44,990 nucleotides of DNA from Thauera sp. UBA6194. GTDB lineage: Bacteria; Pseudomonadota; Gammaproteobacteria; Burkholderiales; Rhodocyclaceae. Shown here piece after piece: positions 1 through 7,418 of this stretch. The notes beneath the pieces were generated by a model that did not search any database, had not been told where the DNA came from, and worked only from the letters and a program-made list of their open reading frames with translations. The stretch lies in the NCBI GenBank assembly GCA_002422685.1, contig DITC01000060.1, positions 1-44,990 of the forward strand, read 5' to 3'. Positions within the stretch are counted from its first letter, which is position 1, and each line of letters begins with the position of its first letter. The translations under genes were made by a program, and so were the position numbers.

Positions 1-146
1 TGGCGGGGTGCGCACGGCACCGTCGCGATCGCGCTCCACCCACCGCCGCGTCAGCTTCGTGTTGAAAGTATAGGCGCGCCGACAAGCGCCCGGCTTGACG
101 ACTTTTCGCCGCCGCCTTGAAGAAACTTCACACCCCGCCGCACCGC
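1..146. other. Left-edge stretch with no assignable gene
   Basis: This stretch lies downstream of the LysR stop. A minus-strand frame runs open from about position 130 to the window edge, but no ATG, GTG or TTG start is visible in it and nothing in it is recognisable. It could be the start of a neighbouring gene or simply open by base composition. I see no hairpin terminator here. Confidence 0.3.
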
Positions 147-1028
147 TCACGGCAGCGCCGCCTGCAGCCAGTCCGCGAACGCCGCGCACTCCCAGCGCTC
201 GAGCGCTCCGGGGCGCCAGCAGATGTAATGCGCCAGCGGCGACACCACCGGCCGCGACGACAGCGGCAGCAGCCGCCCGCTGTCGAACCAGGCCGCGCCC
301 AGCTTGTGGCGCACGAGCGCCACCCCGAAGCCGCTCGCCGCCGCGTCGTAAGCCAGGCCCAGGTCGTTGAACTGCGCGCCGCGCGCCGGCTCCGCCAGCG
401 CCAGTCCACAATGCGCGAACCAGCTCGCCCACGGCTCGAGCGGGCTGCGCACGAGCGCGGTGGCGCTGCACTCGGCAACGCTGGCGAAGCCGTCGAAGGG
501 GCCGAACTCATCCAGAAAGCCGGGGCTGCAGGCCGGCACCACCTCGTCGCGCAAAAGCAGCCGGTGTTCGCGATCGGTGTAGCCGCCAAGGCCGTAGCGG
601 ATCTCGAGGTCGGCCTCCTCGGCGGTCACGTCGCGCAGCGGGATCGACACCAGCAGGGTGAGCTCGATGTCCGGCCAGTCGCGGCGAAAGAGCTCCAGCC
701 GGGGCATCAGGAACTGGCGGCAGAAAGACGGCGTGACCGCCACCCGCAGCTGCGGCGGCTGCCCACCGGCGCGCGCGCCGGGCGCCTGCTGCAGCGCGGC
801 GAGCGCGGTGCGCACGTGCTGCAGGTAGGCGGCGCCCTCGTCGGTGAGGCTGAAATCGGCGCGGGTGAACAGGCGGATGCCGAGGTGGGATTCGAGCTGA
901 CGCAGGCGGTGGCTGACCGCGCTGACGGTCACGCACAGCGCCTCCGCCGCCCGGCTGGCGCTGCGCAGGCGGGCGACGGCCTCGAAGGTGAGCAGGCACT
1001 GGATCGGGGGAATGCGGCTGACGGCCAT
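147..1028 (-). CDS. LysR-family transcriptional regulator (GcvA-like)
   Basis: A 293-residue protein of normal LysR length. The N-terminal winged helix-turn-helix lies at about residues 8-66 (TFEAVARLRSASRAAEAL, then VSHRLRQLESHLGIRLF) and is followed by a linker helix and a periplasmic-binding-protein-like effector domain. The opening IPPIQCLLTFEAVAR resembles the GcvA branch of the family. LysR proteins bind a promoter-proximal site and switch transcription when a small ligand binds. It diverges from the SulP transporter gene across about 255 bp, the usual arrangement for a LysR regulator and its target, so sulfate or another anion is a plausible signal; this is inferred from position alone. 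The ATG at 1028 places the HTH in the expected position. Confidence 0.88.
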   Translation of the reverse strand: MAVSRIPPIQCLLTFEAVARLRSASRAAEALCVTVSAVSHRLRQLESHLGIRLFTRADFSLTDEGAAYLQHVRTALAALQQAPGARAGGQPPQLRVAVTPSFCRQFLMPRLELFRRDWPDIELTLLVSIPLRDVTAEEADLEIRYGLGGYTDREHRLLLRDEVVPACSPGFLDEFGPFDGFASVAECSATALVRSPLEPWASWFAHCGLALAEPARGAQFNDLGLAYDAAASGFGVALVRHKLGAAWFDSGRLLPLSSRPVVSPLAHYICWRPGALERWECAAFADWLQAALP

Positions 1029-1284
1029 CGCGGCGGCTCGGGACTGAAGGCGCCTGCATTATGCCCGCCGCAGCGACCGAGCTGCAGGCCTGCGCGCGGC
1101 GGCAATCACGCGCACGAGACCGGGCGACCGACACGCCCGCCCCCCATGTGTTCAGGCGCTGCACACGATCGCGCCGGGCCGCGTATCGACGGGCCTCGGT
1201 GTGCGCGGCGCGGGTTTGTCATTACCATGCAGTCTTTCCAGACTCTCCGGCGCGGGCTTGCCTTCGTCCGCGCCGCTGCCGCCC
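1029..1284. other. Divergent intergenic region between lysR and sulP
   Basis: These 256 bp separate the LysR start from the chosen SulP start and should hold both promoters and the regulator's operator. I see no convincing -35/-10 pair and no T-N11-A palindrome that stands out from the GC-rich background. A GTG at 1201 would extend SulP by 28 residues, but that extension has no membrane or family character. Confidence 0.4.
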
Positions 1285-2970
1285 ATGTCCGCCCGCCGTC
1301 TCTTCCCCTTCCTCGCCTGGCCCGCGCAGTGGAGCACGCATGGCCTGCGTGGCGACCTCCTCGCCGGGATCACCGTGGCGCTGGTGATGATTCCGCAGGC
1401 GCTGGCCTACGCCAAGCTCGCCGGCCTGCCACCGCACGTCGGCTTGTATGCCGCGCTCGTGCCGGCCGTGGTCGCGGCGCTGTGGGGTTCGTGCGGACAG
1501 CTGTCGACCGGGCCGGTGGCGCTCACCAGTCTGCTCGTGGGCGCCAGCATCGTGCCGCTGGCCGGCGGTTCGGGTGGCGACCTGGTCGGGCTGGCTCTGC
1601 TGCTGGCGCTGCTGTCCGGGCTCATCCAGCTCGCGCTCGGCCTGCTGCGCCTGGGCTGGCTGCTCAACCTGCTGTCGGTGCCGGTGTTGATGGGCTTCGT
1701 CAATGCCGCGGCGCTGATCATCTGTCTCACCCAGATCCCGCCCCTGCTCGGGCTGTCCATGCCCTACTCGCAGCATCTGGTGCTGGATTTTGCCCAGGCG
1801 CTGGGCGGGCTCGCCGAGCTGCACCCGGCCTCGGTCGGCTTCGGCCTCGGCAGCCTCGCCGCGCTGGTCGTGCTCAAGCGCCTGTGGCCGCGCCTGCCCG
1901 GTGTGCCGCTGGTGGTGGCCGCGGCCACCGCGCTGTCGGCGTGGACCGGCTTTGCCGCGGGCGGCGGCGCCGTGGTGGGCGATGTGCCCGGCGGCTTGCC
2001 CGAGCTCAGCCTGCCGCCGCTACGCCTGAACCTGATCGCCACGCTGCTGCCGGCGGCCTTCGTGGTCGCCATGGTGAGCTTCATGGAGGCCGCCTCCAGC
2101 GCCAAGCTCATCTCCGGCCGCACCCGCCAGCCGTGGCGGCAAGACCAGGAGCTCATCGGCCAGGGCCTGGGCAAGATCGCCGCCGCCTTCACCAGCGGCA
2201 TGCCGGTGAGCGCCTCGTTCTCGCGCTCGGCGCTCAATTACGTCAGCGACGCGCGCACCGGCCTGTCGTCCCTCGTCACCGCCGCCTTCGTGCTGATTGC
2301 GCTGCTCTACCTCACGCCCTTGCTGTGGCACCTGCCCAAGCCGGTGCTGGCGGCGATCATCCTGCAGGCGGTGTTCGGCCTCATCGACCTCAAGGTGCTG
2401 GTGCGCGCCTGGCGCGCGAGCCGTGACGACGGCGCGGGCGCGGCGGTCACCTTCCTCGCCACGCTCGGCTTTGCGCCCAACATCCAGAACGGCATCTTCA
2501 CCGGCCTCATTTTGTCGCTGGCGCTGATGGTGTATCGCGGCATGCGCCCGCGCGTGGCCCTGCTCGGCCTGCACGAAGACGGCACCTACCGCGACCGCGA
2601 GCGCTTCGGCCTGCCCCACCCGCACCCCGAGCTGGTGATCCTGCGCTTCGACAGCCCGCTCAGCTTCGTCACCGCCGCCACCTTCGAGGACGCCATGCTC
2701 GGCGCCGCCCGCGCCCAGGACGGGGTGAAGGTGGTGCTGGTGTCGGGCGCGGGCATCAACGAAATCGATGCCACCGGCCTGCACACCCTGGCCGGGCTCA
2801 TAGAGCGCTTCAATGCCCAGGGGCAGACGATCGCCTTCTGCGGGCTCAAGAAGCAGGTGATCGATGCGATGGAGCGCGACGGCGTGTGGGCGCGGGTGAA
2901 AACCCACGCCAACTACCGCACCGAGCATCAGGCGCTGGATGCGCTGCTGCCTGCATTGGCGCAAAACTGA
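1285..2970 (+). CDS. SulP-family inorganic anion transporter with STAS domain
   Basis: A 561-residue inner-membrane protein of the SulP/SLC26 family. A long hydrophobic section of about 10-12 helices (residues ~15-420) includes the family-typical early motif GDLLAGITVALVMIPQALAY. A cytoplasmic STAS domain occupies about residues 440-555 and carries the DATG loop equivalent to the regulatory DSTG of anti-sigma antagonists. Family members move sulfate, bicarbonate, chloride or dicarboxylates; the substrate cannot be read here. The ATG at 1285 puts the first amphipathic stretch (LFPFLAWPAQW) right at the N-terminus, as is usual. The divergent LysR gene is a candidate regulator. No terminator is evident before the next promoter. 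Confidence 0.9.
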   Translation: MSARRLFPFLAWPAQWSTHGLRGDLLAGITVALVMIPQALAYAKLAGLPPHVGLYAALVPAVVAALWGSCGQLSTGPVALTSLLVGASIVPLAGGSGGDLVGLALLLALLSGLIQLALGLLRLGWLLNLLSVPVLMGFVNAAALIICLTQIPPLLGLSMPYSQHLVLDFAQALGGLAELHPASVGFGLGSLAALVVLKRLWPRLPGVPLVVAAATALSAWTGFAAGGGAVVGDVPGGLPELSLPPLRLNLIATLLPAAFVVAMVSFMEAASSAKLISGRTRQPWRQDQELIGQGLGKIAAAFTSGMPVSASFSRSALNYVSDARTGLSSLVTAAFVLIALLYLTPLLWHLPKPVLAAIILQAVFGLIDLKVLVRAWRASRDDGAGAAVTFLATLGFAPNIQNGIFTGLILSLALMVYRGMRPRVALLGLHEDGTYRDRERFGLPHPHPELVILRFDSPLSFVTAATFEDAMLGAARAQDGVKVVLVSGAGINEIDATGLHTLAGLIERFNAQGQTIAFCGLKKQVIDAMERDGVWARVKTHANYRTEHQALDALLPALAQN

Positions 2971-3006
2971 GGCAAGCGCTTACCACCCAATCTGGTACGC
3001 ATAATC

Positions 3007-3023
3007 TGTCGGAATTTTTTACA
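3007..3023 (+). promoter_or_regulatory. PEP-CTERM box (probable PrsR binding element), copy 1
   Basis: The 17-bp sequence TGTCGGAATTTTTTACA occurs upstream of the first PEP-CTERM gene. A 16/17-identical copy lies at 13054-13070 upstream of the second one. A conserved upstream sequence with a sigma-54 site is known to track with PrsK, PrsR and PrsT in proteobacteria that have PEP-CTERM proteins, and all three are encoded at 36-43 kb here. PrsR binding is inferred. Confidence 0.8.
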
Positions 3024-3109
3024 GTGGCCACCGGCACCGCGCCAGCTTAAACTCACGGCTATAACTCAAGTCACTGTCTTAAAAGCAGGTTTCATGAACT
3101 CCAAAAATA

Positions 3110-3126
3110 TGGCCCGTTACTTGCTT
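3110..3126 (+). promoter_or_regulatory. Sigma-54 -24/-12 promoter of PEP-CTERM gene 1
   Basis: TGGCCCGTTACTTGCTT has the exact GG-N10-GC spacing of sigma-54 promoters and a near-consensus TTGC -12 element. It starts 87 bp after the box. Transcription would start near 3137, downstream of an ATG-like codon at 3094, which supports the ATG at 3193 as the true start. Confidence 0.8.
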
Positions 3127-3192
3127 CCCACAACCCAGGTCATAAAAATTTTTTTATATGTGACACCAACGTCCCGCAAAAACGAGAACCCC

Positions 3193-4173
3193 ATGAATAA
3201 AAAGACCAAACGCCTGGTTCGCGCAACAACCCTGGCCGCAAGCCTCTTCGCCGCGGGCGGCGCGCACGCGCTGACGCTCCCCACGGTCACCAACTGCGGC
3301 TATGGCGGCGACCTGGCAAACCTGATGTGCGCCACCACCTCGAGCGGCGCTCAGATCTACGTCGCCAGCGCACACGACGACTTCATCTCCTACTCGGTCA
3401 ACGCGCTGGAGCAGCTCAGCAAGAGCTACGGCTACACCGAATTCGCCGGCTGGGAGAGCCTGCCTTCGTTCGGCTCGGGCCAGATCGTCAAGCTGTTCAC
3501 GTTCAATCAATCGAACAACGGTGACGACCTACCGCCCGCCACGGTCGGCACCAACGACAACGACAACACACCTGGGCTGGATAGCGACCAGACGCCCAAA
3601 GGCGACGGGGATTATCTCGGCGACTGGCCCTTCGCAATCGACGTCACCGTTGGCGACCTCCAAGCCTTTCTGGGTGACACGCTGTTCTCACCGGTCTTCA
3701 GTTTCGACCTCAACAACGCCGACCTGTATCTGAACGCCCGCCTCGAGATCAAGCGTGGCGACGATCTGGTCGAAACCTTCGCCTTCGACAACGTCTTCAA
3801 CAGCGGATACGACCCTGCCTCGCTCGTGCTCGCTCAGGAAAAGGTCACCGTAACCTGGTACGACCCGTCCAACACCAAGTGCGACTCGACTGGCCTCTGC
3901 ACCATGCAGGTCGACAACAACGTCGGTAGCGGCAAGCCCGACTTCTTCGCCTACGCGCCCGAATTCGACCTGCGCGACTACGAAAGCAACGACACGCTGC
4001 ACTTCCGCCTTTACATGGAGGGCGTCAAGCAGGGTCAGGAGCTTGCGCTGACCAACATCATCAGCATCCCGGTGGCCCCGCCCGCCAACGAGGTGCCGGA
4101 ACCCGGCGCGCTCGCGCTGCTCGGCCTCGGCCTGCTCGGCCTGGGGGCGGTCCGTCGCAACTCGCGGCGCTGA
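3193..4173 (+). CDS. PEP-CTERM sorting domain protein 1
   Basis: A 326-residue exported protein. The Sec signal peptide has a basic start (MNKKTKRLVR), a hydrophobic core and a likely cut after AHA at residue 26. The C-terminus is a textbook PEP-CTERM signal: PEP at 302-304, a Leu/Gly-rich membrane helix and an RRNSRR basic tail, recognised and cleaved by an exosortase. The middle (about 270 residues, rich in Asp and Asn, with cysteine pairs such as CDSTGLC) matches no domain I recognise. The protein is expected to end up at the outer surface or in the exopolysaccharide matrix. It stands alone under a PrsR-type box and a sigma-54 promoter. An in-frame codon at 3094 is rejected because it precedes the predicted transcription start. 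Confidence 0.9.
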   Translation: MNKKTKRLVRATTLAASLFAAGGAHALTLPTVTNCGYGGDLANLMCATTSSGAQIYVASAHDDFISYSVNALEQLSKSYGYTEFAGWESLPSFGSGQIVKLFTFNQSNNGDDLPPATVGTNDNDNTPGLDSDQTPKGDGDYLGDWPFAIDVTVGDLQAFLGDTLFSPVFSFDLNNADLYLNARLEIKRGDDLVETFAFDNVFNSGYDPASLVLAQEKVTVTWYDPSNTKCDSTGLCTMQVDNNVGSGKPDFFAYAPEFDLRDYESNDTLHFRLYMEGVKQGQELALTNIISIPVAPPANEVPEPGALALLGLGLLGLGAVRRNSRR

Positions 4174-4195
4174 GCAAGCGATCTGCGGCCACGCG

Positions 4196-4219
4196 CGGGC
4201 GCCCAACGGGCGCCCGTTT
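4196..4219 (+). terminator. Terminator after PEP-CTERM gene 1
   Basis: A perfect 9-bp stem, CGGGCGCCC/GGGCGCCCG, with an AAC loop is followed by TTTC. The short T-run makes it a moderate intrinsic terminator, isolating the single-gene PEP-CTERM transcript from rplU. Confidence 0.65.
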
Positions 4220-4268
4220 CATCTGCGCCCGACAGGCTGCGCTCCGGAGCGCGCCACGGTTGTTTTGA

Positions 4269-4297
4269 TTGACTTTTCCGGCGCGGATTCTTATAGT
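4269..4297 (+). promoter_or_regulatory. Sigma-70 promoter of rplU-rpmA
   Basis: A TTGACT -35 and a TATAGT -10 are separated by exactly 17 bp, which is close to consensus. The -10 ends 38 bp before the rplU ATG. This is the strongest housekeeping promoter visible in the window, as expected for ribosomal protein genes. Confidence 0.85.
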
Positions 4298-4335
4298 GCT
4301 CGATTCTTCGCAGACCCATCAACTGGAGTAACACC

Positions 4336-4647
4336 ATGTACGCGGTGATAAAAACCGGTGGCAAGCAGTATCGCGTTGCCGCTGGCGAAAAGATCAAGGT
4401 AGAACAGATACCGGCCGACGTGGGTTCCGAAATCACCATCGACCAGGTTTTCATGGTCGGTGAAGGCGACGCCGTCAAGATCGGCACGCCCGTTGTGGCC
4501 GGAGCTTCCGTCAAGGCGACCGTGGTTTCCCACGGCCGTCACGACAAAATCAAGATTTTCAAGATGCGCCGCCGCAAGCACTACCAGAAGCACCAGGGGC
4601 ATCGTCAGAACTACACCGAGCTTCGTATCGAAGCGATCTCGGCCTAA
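4336..4647 (+). CDS. rplU: 50S ribosomal protein L21
   Basis: A 103-residue protein, the normal length for bL21. It opens with the family signature MYAVIKTGGKQYRV and ends with the basic RNA-binding region (KMRRRKHYQKHQGHRQNYTELRIEAI). L21 binds 23S rRNA domain VI and contacts L20 in the large subunit. It is the first gene of the conserved rplU-rpmA-obgE block and is separated from rpmA by 21 bp. It is preceded by a near-consensus sigma-70 promoter and a GGAG ribosome binding site. Confidence 0.98.
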   Translation: MYAVIKTGGKQYRVAAGEKIKVEQIPADVGSEITIDQVFMVGEGDAVKIGTPVVAGASVKATVVSHGRHDKIKIFKMRRRKHYQKHQGHRQNYTELRIEAISA

Positions 4648-4668
4648 GGCGTAGGGAGGTAATCCGAT

Positions 4669-4932
4669 ATGGCACACAAGAAAGCTGGCGGTAGTTCGCG
4701 TAACGGCCGCGACTCGGAATCGAAACGCCTCGGCGTCAAGCGTTATGGTGGCCAGTTCGTGCTCGCCGGCAACATCATCGTTCGCCAGCGCGGCACCGAA
4801 TACCACCCGGGCGACAACGTCGGCATCGGCAAGGACCACACCCTGTTCGCGCTCAAGGACGGCACCGTCCAGTTCGCGGTCAAGGGCCCGTCGCGTCGTC
4901 GCACCGTGATCATCGTGCCGGAAGCGGCCTGA
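4669..4932 (+). CDS. rpmA: 50S ribosomal protein L27
   Basis: An 87-residue bL27. It begins MAHKKAGGSSRNGRDSESKR and includes the GNIIVRQRG segment, both characteristic of L27; its N-terminal tail reaches the peptidyl transferase centre. A strong GGGAGG ribosome binding site lies about 9 bp upstream. It is co-transcribed with rplU, and a strong terminator follows, so obgE is probably expressed partly by read-through or from its own promoter. Confidence 0.98.
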   Translation: MAHKKAGGSSRNGRDSESKRLGVKRYGGQFVLAGNIIVRQRGTEYHPGDNVGIGKDHTLFALKDGTVQFAVKGPSRRRTVIIVPEAA

Positions 4933-4960
4933 TCCAGCGCGGTCGTTCGCATGGCAGTAC

Positions 4961-4991
4961 AAAAGCCCTATCCAGGTGGTAGGGCTTTTTT
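4961..4991 (+). terminator. Terminator after rpmA
   Basis: The inverted repeat AAAAGCCCTA/TAGGGCTTTT has a 9-nt loop and ends in a T-run. It is a clear rho-independent terminator. The A-run on the other side would also let it work in reverse. Confidence 0.9.
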
Positions 4992-5040
4992 GTTTCCGGG
5001 GCGCGCAGTGCTGCACGCACCACTAAGAGGTTGATCAGGC

Positions 5041-6258
5041 ATGAAGTTTTTTGACGAAGCCCGCATCGAGGTCTACGCCGGCGACGGTGGTAACGGCGCG
5101 GCCACCTTCCGGCGCGAGAAATACATCCCCAAGGGCGGCCCGAGCGGTGGCGACGGCGGGCGCGGCGGCAGCGTGTATGCCGTGGCCGACCGCAACATCA
5201 ACACCCTGATCGACTACCGCTACACGCGCAGCTTCCGCGCCGAACGCGGCGAGAACGGCGGCAGCCGCGACTGCTACGGCAAGGGCGGCAACGACATCAC
5301 GCTGCGCTTTCCGGTGGGCACCGTGATGAAGGACCTCGAGACCGGCGAGCTGCTCGCCGACCTCGACGAAGACGGCAAGACCGTGCTCATCGCGCAAGGC
5401 GGGCGCGGCGGGCTGGGCAACATCCACTTCAAGTCCAGCACCAACCGCGCCCCGCGCAAGAAGACCATGGGCCAGGAGGGCGAGTACCGCAACCTGCACC
5501 TCGAGCTCAAGGTGCTGGCCGACGTCGGCCTGCTCGGCATGCCCAACGCCGGCAAGTCGACCTTCATCCGCAGCGTCTCGGCCGCCAAGCCCAAGGTCGC
5601 CGACTACCCCTTCACCACGCTCGCGCCCAACCTCGGCGTGGTGCGCACCACCGAGGCGCGCAGCTTCGTCATCGCCGACATCCCCGGCCTGATCGAAGGC
5701 GCGGCCGAAGGCGCCGGCCTCGGCCACCAGTTCCTGCGCCACCTGCAGCGCACCCACGTGCTGCTGCATCTGGTCGACCTCGCCCCCTTCGACCCCGAGG
5801 CCGACCCGGTCGCGGACGCCAAGGCGATCGTCGAAGAGCTGCGCAAGTACGACGAGGCGCTGTACAACAAGCCGCGCTGGCTGGCGCTGAACAAGCTCGA
5901 CCTCATCCCCGAAGAAGAGCGCGCCGAGCGTGTCGCCGCCTTCCTCGAGGCCTACGGCCCGGTCGAGCGCCACTTCGAGATCTCCGCGCTCAAGGGCGAG
6001 GGCACCAAGGCGCTGATCTTCGCGATCCAGGACTTCCTCGACGCCGAGCGCGACCGCATCGAAGCCGAACGCCTGGCGCGCCTCGCCGCCGAAGCCGCCC
6101 GCCTGGCCGAGCTCGAGGCCGCCCGTCGGGCCGCCGACGCAGCCTACGAGGAAGAGGCCTACGCCGACGAAGGCGACGACGAGGACGACGACGAGGGCGC
6201 CGAGCCCGACGCCGACCGCGACGACGAAGACACCCTGCCCGAAGACCGCCAACGCTGA
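5041..6258 (+). CDS. obgE: Obg-family ribosome-assembly GTPase
   Basis: A 405-residue protein. The Gly-rich Obg fold occupies residues ~1-158 (repeated GGDGG/GGRGG runs). The GTPase domain follows with G1 GMPNAGKST at 166-174, the switch I region FTTLAPNLGVV and G3 DIPGLIEGA. The G4-like NKLD is present in LALNKLDLI. The C-terminal tail from about residue 335 is Ala/Glu-rich, then almost purely acidic (Asp/Glu), as in many betaproteobacterial Obg proteins. Obg binds the 50S subunit, acts in its assembly and links to the stringent response. It lies in the conserved order between rpmA and proB. Confidence 0.97.
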   Translation: MKFFDEARIEVYAGDGGNGAATFRREKYIPKGGPSGGDGGRGGSVYAVADRNINTLIDYRYTRSFRAERGENGGSRDCYGKGGNDITLRFPVGTVMKDLETGELLADLDEDGKTVLIAQGGRGGLGNIHFKSSTNRAPRKKTMGQEGEYRNLHLELKVLADVGLLGMPNAGKSTFIRSVSAAKPKVADYPFTTLAPNLGVVRTTEARSFVIADIPGLIEGAAEGAGLGHQFLRHLQRTHVLLHLVDLAPFDPEADPVADAKAIVEELRKYDEALYNKPRWLALNKLDLIPEEERAERVAAFLEAYGPVERHFEISALKGEGTKALIFAIQDFLDAERDRIEAERLARLAAEAARLAELEAARRAADAAYEEEAYADEGDDEDDDEGAEPDADRDDEDTLPEDRQR

Positions 6259-6290
6259 CCGCCGCCTTTGCCTCCAGGCCCCCTGCAAAG

Positions 6291-7406
6291 ATGAGAACCA
6301 AGATCCGCAACGCCCGCCGCCTCGTCGTCAAGGTCGGCTCCGCCCTCGTCACCAACAACGGCGCCGGCCTGGACAAGGACGCGCTCGACACCTGGGCGCG
6401 CCAGATCGCCGCGCTGCGCGCCGAAGGCCGCCAGGTGGCGCTGGTATCCTCCGGCGCCATCGCCGCCGGCATCCAGCGCCTGGGCTGGACCCGGCGCCCG
6501 CACGAGATGAGCAAGCTGCAGGCCGCCGCCGCGGTCGGCCAGATGGGCCTGGTCGAAGCCTACGAGAAGGCCTTCACCCGCCATGGCCTGCACACCGCGC
6601 AGATCCTGCTGACCCACGAGGACATGGCCGACCGCACGCGCTACCTCAACGCGCGCAGCACGCTCACCACCCTGCTGCAGCTCGGCGTGGTGCCGATCAT
6701 CAACGAGAACGACACCGTGGTCACCGACGAGATCAAGTTCGGCGACAACGACACCCTGGGCGCGCTGGTCGCCAACCTGATCGAAGCCGACGCGCTGATC
6801 ATCCTCACCGACCAGCAAGGCCTGTACACCGCCGACCCGCGCCGCGACCCGGGCGCCACGCTCATCAGTGAAGGCCGCGCCGAAGACCGCCAGTACGAAG
6901 CCATGGCCGGCGGCGCCGGCACCGGCATCAGCCGCGGCGGCATGATCACCAAGATCCGCGCCGCCCAGCGCGCCGCGCGCAGCGGCGCGCACACCTGCAT
7001 CGCCAGCGGGCGCGAGACCGACCCGCTGCTGCGTCTGGCCGCGGGCGAAGCGCTCGGCACCCTGCTCTACGCCACCAGCACGCCGCTGCACGCGCGCAAG
7101 CAGTGGCTGGCGGATCATCTGCAGCTGGCGGGCGATCTGGTCATCGACGACGGCGCGGTCACGGCGCTGAGAAGCGGCAAGAGCCTGCTGCCGGTGGGCG
7201 TGATCGAGGTGCGCGGCGACTTCGAGCGCGGCGCGGTGGTGGCGTGCCGCAGCGTGAGCGGCGAAGAAGTGGCGCGCGGGCTGGTGAACTACTCGGCCTC
7301 GGAATGCCGCCGCATCGCACGCAAGCCCACGGCGCAGATCGAGCAGCTGCTCGGCTACATCGACGAGCCCGAGCTCATCCACCGCGACAACATGGTCGAG
7401 CGCTGA
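6291..7406 (+). CDS. proB: Glutamate 5-kinase
   Basis: A 371-residue enzyme that phosphorylates L-glutamate to gamma-glutamyl phosphate, the first step of proline synthesis. The amino-acid-kinase domain covers about residues 1-260: VVKVGSALVTNNG at the N-terminus, VSSGAIAAG and the substrate/feedback region INENDTV are present. A C-terminal PUA domain (about 280-365) is complete, giving the full bacterial ProB length. It starts 32 bp after obgE on the same strand, the usual betaproteobacterial arrangement, and converges with the RND gene 12 bp downstream. Confidence 0.97.
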   Translation: MRTKIRNARRLVVKVGSALVTNNGAGLDKDALDTWARQIAALRAEGRQVALVSSGAIAAGIQRLGWTRRPHEMSKLQAAAAVGQMGLVEAYEKAFTRHGLHTAQILLTHEDMADRTRYLNARSTLTTLLQLGVVPIINENDTVVTDEIKFGDNDTLGALVANLIEADALIILTDQQGLYTADPRRDPGATLISEGRAEDRQYEAMAGGAGTGISRGGMITKIRAAQRAARSGAHTCIASGRETDPLLRLAAGEALGTLLYATSTPLHARKQWLADHLQLAGDLVIDDGAVTALRSGKSLLPVGVIEVRGDFERGAVVACRSVSGEEVARGLVNYSASECRRIARKPTAQIEQLLGYIDEPELIHRDNMVER

Positions 7407-7418
7407 AGCCGGGGGCGC

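Noticed and set aside
3032..3048. A second GG-N10-GC match (CGGCACCGCGCCAGCTT) near PEP-CTERM box 1
   Set aside because: It begins only 9 bp after the box, too close for an enhancer-bound activator, and its -12 element is poorer than the match at 3110-3126.
3094..3192. An N-terminal extension of PEP-CTERM protein 1 from 3094
   Set aside because: It would precede the predicted sigma-54 transcription start and would put 33 residues before a complete signal peptide.
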